Below, in pieces: positions 32,075 through 39,255 of a DNA stretch of 64,000 nt. The notes under the pieces are model-generated. The model saw only the letters and a program-made list of their open reading frames with translations. It was not told the DNA's origin and ran no database searches. Source of the DNA: Hymenobacter wooponensis (GTDB lineage Bacteria; Bacteroidota; Bacteroidia; Cytophagales; Hymenobacteraceae); assembly GCF_004745865.1 (NCBI RefSeq), contig NZ_SRKZ01000001.1, forward strand, positions 806,001-870,000. Reading direction: 5' to 3'. The translations under genes were made by a program, and so were the position numbers. The first letter of the stretch is position 1, and every line of letters starts with the position of its first letter.

Positions 32075-32881
32075 ATGTCCACCACTCCCGAACCGCAGTC
32101 TACTGAAGCCCCCAAGCTCACAGCGAAGCAGCAACGCTTCGTCGAAGAGTACTGTGTAGACTGGAATGGTACTCAAGCGGGAATTCGGGCCGGTTATGCC
32201 AAGAAGACTGCCGCCGCCGAAGCCAGCAGGTTGTTAAGAAATGTTAAGGTTAAAGCCGCCATCGATGAGCGGCTGAATGAGTTGAGCTTGTCCGCTGGGC
32301 AAGTCACCAAACTCATCAGTGACATGGCAGAAACCCGCCTCAATGACTTTATAACAGTCAAAGAGGTAGAGCAAGAGACCCGTGTTCCACAGCCGTTAGC
32401 AGAGACTATCCGTCTGTTGGAGGAGGAAATTGCATTTGAGGAAGAATACGCCCATCGTTCGGCCGAAGTGCTAGGCTTAGTCGATGAGGCCAAGGAAGAT
32501 TACTTGGCTGATAAGCGCCGCTCCATCAAATGGAAGCGGCTAGATGTGCTGAAGCACCAGATGACGCTGGAGCGCAATCCTGATGCTTTCATCATGGTAC
32601 CCGGGCCTCCTACCTTGGTGAAGCGCGCTGATCTGGACCTCGTGAAGATTGCCGAAGCCAAGGAAGGCAACCGCATCAAGTCCTGGCAGCCCTCGGAGTT
32701 CGGTACCAAAATCGAGTTCTACGACTCGGCTGCGGCCCTGCGTGATATGGGCCGGGTGCGCGGCATCTTCGAGAAGGATAACAGCCAAGCAGCCACTACG
32801 GCCGTCATCCACACGAAGACTGAGATTATCAACACTGGCCCCCCGATTGCCCGGTCAGAAAAGGACATAGACGATGTTTAA
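32075..32881 (+). CDS. Terminase small subunit
   Basis: A 268-residue protein. The N-terminal domain PKLTAKQQRFVEEYCVDWNGTQAGIRAGYAKKTAAAEASRLLRNVKVKAAIDERL is the standard Terminase_2 DNA-binding domain. The rest is a long oligomerisation region with ADLDLVKIAEAKEGN. It recognises phage DNA ends or pac/cos sites and recruits the large subunit. It overlaps terL by 8 nt. Confidence 0.9.
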   Translation: MSTTPEPQSTEAPKLTAKQQRFVEEYCVDWNGTQAGIRAGYAKKTAAAEASRLLRNVKVKAAIDERLNELSLSAGQVTKLISDMAETRLNDFITVKEVEQETRVPQPLAETIRLLEEEIAFEEEYAHRSAEVLGLVDEAKEDYLADKRRSIKWKRLDVLKHQMTLERNPDAFIMVPGPPTLVKRADLDLVKIAEAKEGNRIKSWQPSEFGTKIEFYDSAAALRDMGRVRGIFEKDNSQAATTAVIHTKTEIINTGPPIARSEKDIDDV

Positions 32882-34067
32882 GTCTGGACGCCTTTTCGGG
32901 GACAACTACCATAGCGCGGCCGATACTGTCGTCAACCAGGGCGGTACCAGCTCGGGTAAGACGTACTCCATCCTGCAGGTGCTGTTTCAGAAGCTCTCGG
33001 AGCGCACCAGCAAAGTGTGCACAGTGGTTGGCCAGGACATTCCCAACCTGAAGGCGGGTGCCCTGCGTGATGCGCTCGACATCTACAACAACTCCGAGGA
33101 GTTGAAAAGCCTCATCAAGTCTTACAACAAGTCGGAACGCATCTTCGAATTCCACAATGGGTGTGTGATGGAGTTTAAGAGCTACGAGGACTCGCAGGAT
33201 GCCAAGTCGGGTAAGCGGGACTTCTTGTTTTTGAATGAGGCCCAGGGCATTCCCAAGCCCATTTATGACGAACTGGAGCTACGCACCAAAGAGCAGGCCT
33301 TCATCGACTACAACCCCAACGCCGAGTTCTGGGTGCATGATGACATCATCGGCAAGTCCGGTGTGGAGCTGCTGATCAGTGACCACCGCCAAAACCCCTT
33401 TCTGCTGGATAAGCAGCGAGCCAAGATCGAAGGCCTGAAGGAAAAGGATCTGGAGCTGTGGAAGGTGTACGCACGTGGCAAGACGGGCAAGATTGAAGGC
33501 CTAGTGCTTCGCAACACGGTGCTCTGCAACTACGAGGACATTCCGGCCGGGGCCCGCTTTATCGGGCGCGGCATGGACTTCGGCTTTACCAACGACCCCA
33601 CGACAGCCGTGGATGTGTACCTGTCCGGAGGGGAGCTGTGGCTGGATGAGGTGCTCTACGAAGAAGGCCTGACCAACCCAGACATTCACCGCCGCCTGCT
33701 GGCGGAAGACCCTGCGGCTACGCTGAAGGTGATGATAGCCGACTCAGCCGAGCCTAAGAGCATCGAAGAGTTACGGCGGCTCGGCTTCCGCCTGATTGAG
33801 CCAGCGCTAAAGGGCCCCGACTCGGTGCGTGCTGGCATAGAAATTTTACAGCGGTACCGCCTCAATGTCACCCGGCGCTCGGTGCACCTGCGCAAGGAGC
33901 TGGATAACTACAAATGGAAGGTAGACCGCACCACAGGTAAGCCTACTAATGAGCCCGTGGACGCCTTCAACCACTGTATAGACCCCGTGCGCTACGTGGT
34001 GCTCAACAAGCTACCTGCTGCGCTGGCCCCCCGCCGCCGCTCCGCTAAATCCTCACTCGTCCAATAA
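32874..34067 (+). CDS. Terminase large subunit
   Basis: A 397-residue packaging motor of the PBSX/Terminase_3 type. The ATPase domain has Walker A QGGTSSGKT near residue 25 and Walker B RDFLFLNEAQ near residue 118. The RNase H-like nuclease domain has GMDFGFTNDPTTAVDVY, VMIADSAEPKSIEEL and DAFNHCIDPVRY carrying the acidic residues. Length is typical. It translocates DNA into the prohead and cuts it. Confidence 0.93.
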   Translation: MFKSGRLFGDNYHSAADTVVNQGGTSSGKTYSILQVLFQKLSERTSKVCTVVGQDIPNLKAGALRDALDIYNNSEELKSLIKSYNKSERIFEFHNGCVMEFKSYEDSQDAKSGKRDFLFLNEAQGIPKPIYDELELRTKEQAFIDYNPNAEFWVHDDIIGKSGVELLISDHRQNPFLLDKQRAKIEGLKEKDLELWKVYARGKTGKIEGLVLRNTVLCNYEDIPAGARFIGRGMDFGFTNDPTTAVDVYLSGGELWLDEVLYEEGLTNPDIHRRLLAEDPAATLKVMIADSAEPKSIEELRRLGFRLIEPALKGPDSVRAGIEILQRYRLNVTRRSVHLRKELDNYKWKVDRTTGKPTNEPVDAFNHCIDPVRYVVLNKLPAALAPRRRSAKSSLVQ

Positions 34068-34078
34068 GTTCTACAGAT

Positions 34079-34318
34079 ATGTCAGAAGAAATTCAGTTAG
34101 AAACTCCTGCTGAGAAGGTTGCCCGCCTGGAAGAGGATTTGTGCATCGTTGGCATTAGTAGTTCCACGGGTATAGTTCTAGTTACTGTTGAGACAGAGGA
34201 CGGTGTAGTAGAAGTGCGCGTAGAAACTCCAAAGCTTCGGCACCGCATCTTGGATGCATTGATTGATGGGTTGGGTAATAAACTTGATGAAGCACGCAGG
34301 GAGGCGGCTAACGCCTAA
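34079..34318 (+). CDS. Small acidic hypothetical protein
   Basis: A 79-residue protein with an N-terminal helix (EKVARLEEDL), a beta-hairpin-like middle (TGIVLVTVETEDGVVEVRVE) and a C-terminal helix. It ends by overlapping the next start (TAATG). Unknown function. Confidence 0.6.
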   Translation: MSEEIQLETPAEKVARLEEDLCIVGISSSTGIVLVTVETEDGVVEVRVETPKLRHRILDALIDGLGNKLDEARREAANA

Positions 34319-34968
34319 TGCGCCACGAGCTTAGCCTTACCTCTGCCGATGGCACCGAAACCATCACCCTGCAGGTGCCGACCTCGTGGGATGATGTGAC
34401 GCTGCAGCAGTACATCGACTACCAGTGCAGCGAGGAGCCGGCTGTGTGTCAGCTGGCCGGCATCACCCAGGCCCAGCTCGACCGGCTGGTGTATACCGAT
34501 GCGGGCTACCTCATCAACCTGCTGGCCTTCGCTGCCGAGTTGCCCGACCCGCCCTTGTCGGAGGGCATGCGCGACCCGGGCGCCGCCACCTACGGGCAGA
34601 TGGTGCTGGCCAATCAGTACATCGAAGAGCACCCCGACCAGCCGCACATCTTCTACGCGCCCTACCTGTACGCGCTCTACCGCACCCGCGAGGTGTACGG
34701 GCGCAATGACCAGGGCAAGGAGGAGCAAATGCGCCAGGCCATTCTGCAGCAGCCCGTAGGCCAGTGCCTGAGCGACGTGCTTTTTATCTACGCGGGGTGG
34801 TTGACTTCCATGAGCGCCACTCCGCAGGTCCCGAAGACGCTGCCGAGCCAGACGATGACGAGTTGGAAGCCGGACTGGAAGAACTGGGGGAGCGTTTTGG
34901 CCCGCTGCTTACCGTCGATGCGCTCAGCAGCGCCTTCCGCTGCTCCTGGGCCGACCTCTACGCCCTGA
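34318..34968 (+). CDS. Tail-assembly-chaperone-like protein, short frame
   Basis: A 216-codon frame. Residues 1-160 are protein-like (LSLTSADGTETITLQVPTSWDDVTLQQYIDYQ, DAGYLINLLAFAAELP, LSDVLFIYAGW). The rest (SMSATPQVPKTLPSQTMTSW...) looks out of frame. At the junction the -1 frame becomes protein-like. This is the pattern of gpG/gpGT tail chaperones, which are made as short and frameshifted long forms that load the tape measure. The identity is inferred from the frameshift layout more than from sequence. Confidence 0.55.
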   Translation: MRHELSLTSADGTETITLQVPTSWDDVTLQQYIDYQCSEEPAVCQLAGITQAQLDRLVYTDAGYLINLLAFAAELPDPPLSEGMRDPGAATYGQMVLANQYIEEHPDQPHIFYAPYLYALYRTREVYGRNDQGKEEQMRQAILQQPVGQCLSDVLFIYAGWLTSMSATPQVPKTLPSQTMTSWKPDWKNWGSVLARCLPSMRSAAPSAAPGPTSTP

Positions 34969-35063
34969 GCGCCGATACCGTGTACCGCAAGCTGCGAGTA
35001 GAGCAGGCCAAAGCGGCTTACCAGCGCAGGCTAGCCAAGATTCACCGAGAGAAAACCAAGTAG
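34764..35063 (+). CDS. -1 frame extension of the tail-chaperone-like gene
   Basis: From about 34790 this frame reads VVDFHERHSAGPEDAAEPDDDELEAGLEELGERFGPLL, then SSAFRCSWADLYALSADTVYRKLRVEQAKAAYQRRLAKIHREK, a good helical protein. A -1 slip near T5 (34781-34785) or G4 (34794-34797) would fuse it to the upstream frame, giving about 248 residues. A GTG at 34764 could start it independently, but the N-terminal stretch from it is poor. Confidence 0.55.
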   Translation: MPERRAFYLRGVVDFHERHSAGPEDAAEPDDDELEAGLEELGERFGPLLTVDALSSAFRCSWADLYALSADTVYRKLRVEQAKAAYQRRLAKIHREKTK

Positions 35064-35065
35064 TT

Positions 35066-35440
35066 ATGAGCAATTCAGTACTCAAGCCCATCGAAAATGA
35101 TCCAGGCGTTTACCGCTTTAACTGCCCTGGGTGCAATCATGACCACTATGTAAACACTGTTACAGCCAATGGCAATGGTGCAAAGTGGAGCTACAACGGC
35201 AACCCTGAGCGGCCAACATTTAGCCCAAGCTTACTCATTCGTAGTGGGCACTTCATTCCTGGCTATAGTGGTCGGTGCTGGTGCGACTATAACCGTGAGC
35301 ACCCAGACGACCCAGCGCCCGCAAGCGTCTGCTGTTACATCTGCCACTCCTTTGTTCGGGATGGGCAGATTCAATTCCTGAGTGACTGCACTCACGCGCT
35401 GGCTGGGCAAACTGTGCCACTGCAGCCCTATGACGCATGA
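35066..35440 (+). CDS. DUF6527-like zinc-binding phage protein
   Basis: A 124-residue protein with FNCPGCNHDHYV, WSYNGNPERPTFSPSLLI, CCYICHSFVRDGQIQFLSDCTHALAGQTVPL. The Cys/His pairs and the CHSFVRDGxIQFLxDCTHALAGQTV end match a widespread phage family of unknown function. It sits in a run of short, tightly packed genes and overlaps the next by 4 nt. Confidence 0.7.
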   Translation: MSNSVLKPIENDPGVYRFNCPGCNHDHYVNTVTANGNGAKWSYNGNPERPTFSPSLLIRSGHFIPGYSGRCWCDYNREHPDDPAPASVCCYICHSFVRDGQIQFLSDCTHALAGQTVPLQPYDA

Positions 35441-35652
35441 GCCGCCGGTACCGCGACCCGCCTAGGCCCTGCGGTAAGAAGAAGCTCAGCGAGAGCAAAG
35501 CGCATGGCGTGGTAGAACGCGCCCGCCGCAGCCCCTCCGATCGTCGCCATGAAATCCGGGTGTACTTCTGCCGAGGCTGTGACGCCTGGCATACCAGCAG
35601 TGCCCCCTTCACCACCGCCGCCCAACGCCGGGCATTACGAGAGCAAGCATGA
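35437..35652 (+). CDS. Small zinc-ribbon-like protein
   Basis: A 71-residue basic protein: RPCGKKKLSESKAHGVVERARR then IRVYFCRGCDAWHTSS. The spaced Cys and CxxCxxWH pattern is seen in small phage zinc-ribbon proteins. It overlaps both neighbours by 4 nt. Function unknown. Confidence 0.65.
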   Translation: MSRRYRDPPRPCGKKKLSESKAHGVVERARRSPSDRRHEIRVYFCRGCDAWHTSSAPFTTAAQRRALREQA

Positions 35653-36092
35653 CCGAATTAACTCAACTCTATACCGTGGCAGAGCACGGCTTTGGCGACT
35701 GCCTACGCACTGCTTTTGCGTGCATCCTAGACAAGCAGCACCCGTCAGAGATACCCATGTTCACTTTCGAGGAAGACGGAACGCCTACGGGCCCAGATTG
35801 GGGCCTGAAAATGATGCGTTGGTTTCGAGAGCAAGGGTATGAATGGGACACCATAGACCTGAAAGCCGTGCGCCAAGGCCGCGAAATGGCACCAGGCACA
35901 CTTGAAATGCTCGATGGGTATTGGGTGGCATCGGGCCTTTCTCCGCGCTTCTATCCAGATGGCAGCATCATGCACCATGCAGTAGTAGGCTTTGGCCGGG
36001 ACATGCAAATAGTGCACGATCCGCACCCCTTGCGCACTGGCTTACGCGGCTTGCCAGAAACAGCCTATTGCTTGACCCCTATTCAGAAGTAG
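35649..36092 (+). CDS. Papain-like-fold phage protein with Cys-His-Asp set
   Basis: A 147-residue protein. GFGDCLRTAFACILDKQHPSEIP (Cys near residue 17), IMHHAVVGFGRDMQIVHDPHP (His and Asp near residue 110-125). The order Cys, His, Asp and the HAVV...VHDPHP block match a common phage/plasmid family thought to adopt a papain-like (C39-like) fold. Its activity is unproven. It lies in the small-gene run between the tail chaperone and the connector genes. Confidence 0.65.
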   Translation: MTELTQLYTVAEHGFGDCLRTAFACILDKQHPSEIPMFTFEEDGTPTGPDWGLKMMRWFREQGYEWDTIDLKAVRQGREMAPGTLEMLDGYWVASGLSPRFYPDGSIMHHAVVGFGRDMQIVHDPHPLRTGLRGLPETAYCLTPIQK

Positions 36093-36093
36093 C

Positions 36094-36507
36094 ATGACCC
36101 ACGCCGAAATCGTCGCCTACCTCGAAGCCCAGGCTCTGGCCGCCGGGGCCGCTTCCTTCTGGCATGGCAAGCAGGCCCAGGCCGATATCAACTACAACGC
36201 CGCATTTCCCCAGGCGCACCTGTTTCTGATGCCCAGCCGCATCAAGGGCAACACCATCACTACGCAGGTGGCTATGTGCTTCTACGGCAAGGATGAGCAC
36301 GAAAACGGCTCGGCTGACTCCGTGTTCATTCAAGATGCCATGGATAAGCTCACCCAGAAGTTTCACGGTCTACTGGCCTCGGAAGAGGATGCCGACGTGG
36401 CACTAGTCGATGATGCTATGGACCGCACCCCCGTGCTTCGGAAGGGCGCGGCCATCGGTACAGGCTACCTGGTCAACTTCACCCTGCACAGTCTCGTGGT
36501 ATGCTAA
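36094..36507 (+). CDS. Tail or head-tail completion protein candidate
   Basis: A 137-residue protein with mixed alpha/beta pattern (MTHAEIVAYLEAQALAAGAASFWHGKQAQADINYN, then TTQVAMCFYGKDEHENG, and GTGYLVNFTLHSLVV). Size and position between terminase and tail-tip genes fit a connector or tail terminator. Family not recognised. Confidence 0.5.
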   Translation: MTHAEIVAYLEAQALAAGAASFWHGKQAQADINYNAAFPQAHLFLMPSRIKGNTITTQVAMCFYGKDEHENGSADSVFIQDAMDKLTQKFHGLLASEEDADVALVDDAMDRTPVLRKGAAIGTGYLVNFTLHSLVVC

Positions 36508-36716
36508 GCACTCCTGAACAGCATCGGGCCCTTTTCTTAGAAATAGCGGCAGAAATGACACCCGAGCGATTGGCTGAAGCACTAAAGCCAATAGAGCTGC
36601 CTCCTATTTCCATAGAGTTATCGCAAGCAGATAAACAGCGAGACAATGATTTGCTTAACAGGCTGATGTATTCGGCTATTGTCATTCGCCCTGAAATACC
36701 AACACCACCATGCTAG
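36501..36716 (+). CDS. Small hypothetical protein
   Basis: A 71-residue protein (LSTPEQHRALFLEIAAEMTPERLAEALKPIELPPISIELSQADKQRDNDLLNRL). It overlaps the upstream gene by 7 nt and the next by 7 nt. Helical; function unknown. Confidence 0.55.
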   Translation: MLSTPEQHRALFLEIAAEMTPERLAEALKPIELPPISIELSQADKQRDNDLLNRLMYSAIVIRPEIPTPPC

Positions 36717-37213
36717 CCAGTGCCGAGGCGACCTTTGCCAAGTCCATGCCCGAACTGGTAGAGCTGACCATTGAAGCCCTGAAGTCACACCCGCAGCCGC
36801 CGTACGGCAAGCCTGCCTATGCCAGTGGCCGCACGGCCCAGCAGATTCGGGAAGAGCACGGCGACGATTTCGGCCAGGTACTGGGCCCCGCCCACATGCA
36901 GACCCTGCTCACCGGCCGCGGGCCTACCCGGGGTGGCGGTAGTGCCGGCGGCGACCCGTTGCATACCATTCTGGAGCAGTGGGCTCAGGACAAGGGTCTA
37001 CAGCTACGAGATGGTATGACCTTCAAACAGTTCGGCTACGCCGCTGCCTACAACATTCACAAGCAGGGCACGGCGCTCTACCGGCTCAAGCAGCCTTCTG
37101 GCCTACTGGATAAGGTGCTGACGACTGATTTTCTCAACACCCTCAAAGCCCGCATTGCCGCGGGCGAAATGGTGGCCATTGCCACCGAACTACGCACCGT
37201 CTTAGCTGCCTGA
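36710..37213 (+). CDS. Virion-assembly hypothetical protein
   Basis: A 167-residue protein. The middle has DDFGQVLGPAHMQTLLTGRGPTRGGGSAGGDPLHTILEQWAQDKGLQLRDGMTFKQFGYAAAYNIHKQGTALYR. The Gly-rich loop next to a helical domain resembles head-tail or tail completion proteins of Bacteroidota prophages, judged from position. One base separates it from the next gene. Confidence 0.55.
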   Translation: MLASAEATFAKSMPELVELTIEALKSHPQPPYGKPAYASGRTAQQIREEHGDDFGQVLGPAHMQTLLTGRGPTRGGGSAGGDPLHTILEQWAQDKGLQLRDGMTFKQFGYAAAYNIHKQGTALYRLKQPSGLLDKVLTTDFLNTLKARIAAGEMVAIATELRTVLAA

Positions 37214-37214
37214 T

Positions 37215-38870
37215 ATGGCCCTGAAGCGCATTTATGAAGCATACACCGAGGTTTCGCGGCAAGATGATCCGCAAAACCCGGGCGTGTATACCATTCAGTA
37301 CGAGTACACCTACTCCTTCTGGGATGACGTAGCCAAGGCCGTAGAGGCGGGCACGCAACCCTCCAGCTATATGGGGGGCTACGCCGGAGCTCCGCCCGAG
37401 CCGCAGGCCTACAGCTGGCCCACCGATACTCCGCTGGATGCCTACACGGTACCCACCGACCCCGCCGCAGCGGGCTACGTGGCACAGTACGCTGGGCAGT
37501 ACGTGACGGTGTACCATGACGGAGCGGGCGGCGTCACCTATGCGCCAGCGGATGTATGCGACCTGGCCATTAAGAACATTCGGCCCCAAGCCCCAAGCGG
37601 CCCAGGCGCGCCTGGCTCGGTATCGTTCGAGGCCACCACCTCGGCGGCCACCGTTACGGTCAACGTGCACGAGGCGGCTAGTGGCGCGTTTGTGCTCTCG
37701 CTGTTTCAAGTAGCCCCCGGCTTGCTCGGCACGAACCTAGCGCCGGGTAACTACGCCTTGCGCGTGCAGGATGCGCAGGGCTGCCAACTCGGCATCAGCC
37801 CCGAAATCCTGTTCACGGTGCCTACTGCGCCCGCGCTGGTGGTGCTGGGCTGCATGGATGAAGAGGCCACCAACTACAACCCGCTGGCCACCGAAGACAA
37901 CGGTACCTGCCGCTACGCGCCCCGCTGGGTAGGCGCGTGGAGCCCCGAGGGCGTGAAGGTAACGGTAGCCCCGGCTGGTGACCCGCTGCCCGCCTACCTC
38001 AGCGCTGAGCTACTGGCCGGCTACCCCGTAGGCCACCCATTGGCTGCTAGCAGGCCACTGGTGCGCGTGGCGCTGTTACGGGCTACCGTAGCGCCTTCGG
38101 GGCTGGCCACGTTCGATCTGGCCCCGTATCTGCGCGCTGAGCTTGGCAGCCTGCAGCAGGGTGCCCGGCGGCTGGACCTGAACAGCGCCACCGCGCATAC
38201 GTCCGATCTGTTCGTGGGCTTCCAGCTGCTGGTAGGCGGCGCTTCCGTGGCCAAGGGCTATGCGCTGAACTCAGCACTGGACGAAGTGACGCTGGAGCTG
38301 CTGCGTGGTAGTGACTTGCCGCTGTCGCCGTTCGGCAAGACGCTGCCCGTGTGGGGCGGGTATGATTTTCCAGTGTATGCGCTGGATGAAGACCCGAGCG
38401 GCCGCTTTGGGCTGGTTACGCCGCGGCCCGCGGCCAATGACGGCACCAAGGATATTCGCGTAGTGAACCTGCCGTGCCCACGCTACGGGCTACCGGTGGC
38501 GTGGCTGGCCCCAGGAGGTGGCTTCGGCTACTGGGTATTTGCCGGAAATCACGCCCTGGGTGATGAGGTAGGCGAAGGTCAGAGCTACTTGGAGGCTACC
38601 ACCCAGCAGCTGCGCTACAGCAGCCGCACAGCGTCTCGGCAAGTCGTAGAGGCCAGCAGCGGCGTGTTTAGCCAGCGCGCCCTAGCGGAGGGCCTGCGTA
38701 CGTTGCGGCGCTCGGTGCAGGCCTGGTACCAGCCCGAGGGGCCGGGTACTACCTGGGTGCCCATTACGCTGAAGGGCGGCAGCTTTCCCGCTTACCGCGA
38801 AGGGCGCAACCGCTATGAGGCCACTATCCAATTCACCGAGGCTGTGCCTCAGTACGTGCAAGGGCAATGA
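37215..38870 (+). CDS. Large tail structural protein
   Basis: A 551-residue beta-rich protein. It has an N-terminal structural domain, an Ig-like segment around residues 130-200 (SFEATTSAATVTVNVHEAASGAFVLSLF), a Cys-containing calcium-binding-like motif GCMDEEATNYNPLATEDNGTCRY near residue 215, and a long beta-rich C-terminal half. The motif is common in surface proteins of Bacteroidota. It precedes another large tail protein, so a distal-tail role is likely. Confidence 0.6.
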   Translation: MALKRIYEAYTEVSRQDDPQNPGVYTIQYEYTYSFWDDVAKAVEAGTQPSSYMGGYAGAPPEPQAYSWPTDTPLDAYTVPTDPAAAGYVAQYAGQYVTVYHDGAGGVTYAPADVCDLAIKNIRPQAPSGPGAPGSVSFEATTSAATVTVNVHEAASGAFVLSLFQVAPGLLGTNLAPGNYALRVQDAQGCQLGISPEILFTVPTAPALVVLGCMDEEATNYNPLATEDNGTCRYAPRWVGAWSPEGVKVTVAPAGDPLPAYLSAELLAGYPVGHPLAASRPLVRVALLRATVAPSGLATFDLAPYLRAELGSLQQGARRLDLNSATAHTSDLFVGFQLLVGGASVAKGYALNSALDEVTLELLRGSDLPLSPFGKTLPVWGGYDFPVYALDEDPSGRFGLVTPRPAANDGTKDIRVVNLPCPRYGLPVAWLAPGGGFGYWVFAGNHALGDEVGEGQSYLEATTQQLRYSSRTASRQVVEASSGVFSQRALAEGLRTLRRSVQAWYQPEGPGTTWVPITLKGGSFPAYREGRNRYEATIQFTEAVPQYVQGQ

Positions 38871-39016
38871 AACGACTGAACAGCGAAACAGCCTACCCAG
38901 GTTTGCCCACATTCAAGATGAAACGGGGCTACGTGAACGGAAACCTCATTCTCCGAATAGTTATGCGCAAAATGATGCGTGTAATGATCGAAGATTTAAA
39001 GCGCATGATGCCATGA
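38867..39016 (+). CDS. 49-residue basic, Met-rich peptide
   Basis: A short gene overlapping the upstream stop (CAATGAAA) and the downstream start (CCATGATT). The product is basic and Met-rich (NLILRIVMRKMMRVMIEDLKRMMP). Coupling at both ends supports it. Function unknown. Confidence 0.5.
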   Translation: MKRLNSETAYPGLPTFKMKRGYVNGNLILRIVMRKMMRVMIEDLKRMMP

Positions 39017-39255
39017 TTACACCAGAAGCAGCTGTGGCTATTGTAATTGTCTTGCTAGGCCTCTTGATGATGGGCTGGCTTTTGGTAATGGTGAATGAAA
39101 GCCGCAAAGCGAAGAACCATGCCTTTCGCCGCTTTTCTGAATTTCCACCCCCGCCGCCTCGTCCTATGCCCACTAAGTCTGACTTGGAGAACAAACAGGC
39201 CAGGGAAGAGTGGAAAGCCAAATGGGATGCCTATAACGCCAAATATCCCTCATGA
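39013..39255 (+). CDS. Small single-pass membrane protein
   Basis: An 80-residue protein. The start at 39013 is chosen because it immediately precedes a membrane helix (AAVAIVIVLLGLLMMGWLLVMV). A basic stretch and a Pro-rich cytoplasmic segment (FPPPPPRPMP) follow, then a Lys-rich helix. It overlaps both neighbours by 4 nt. Its place among tail genes is unusual for a membrane protein. Confidence 0.6.
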   Translation: MITPEAAVAIVIVLLGLLMMGWLLVMVNESRKAKNHAFRRFSEFPPPPPRPMPTKSDLENKQAREEWKAKWDAYNAKYPS

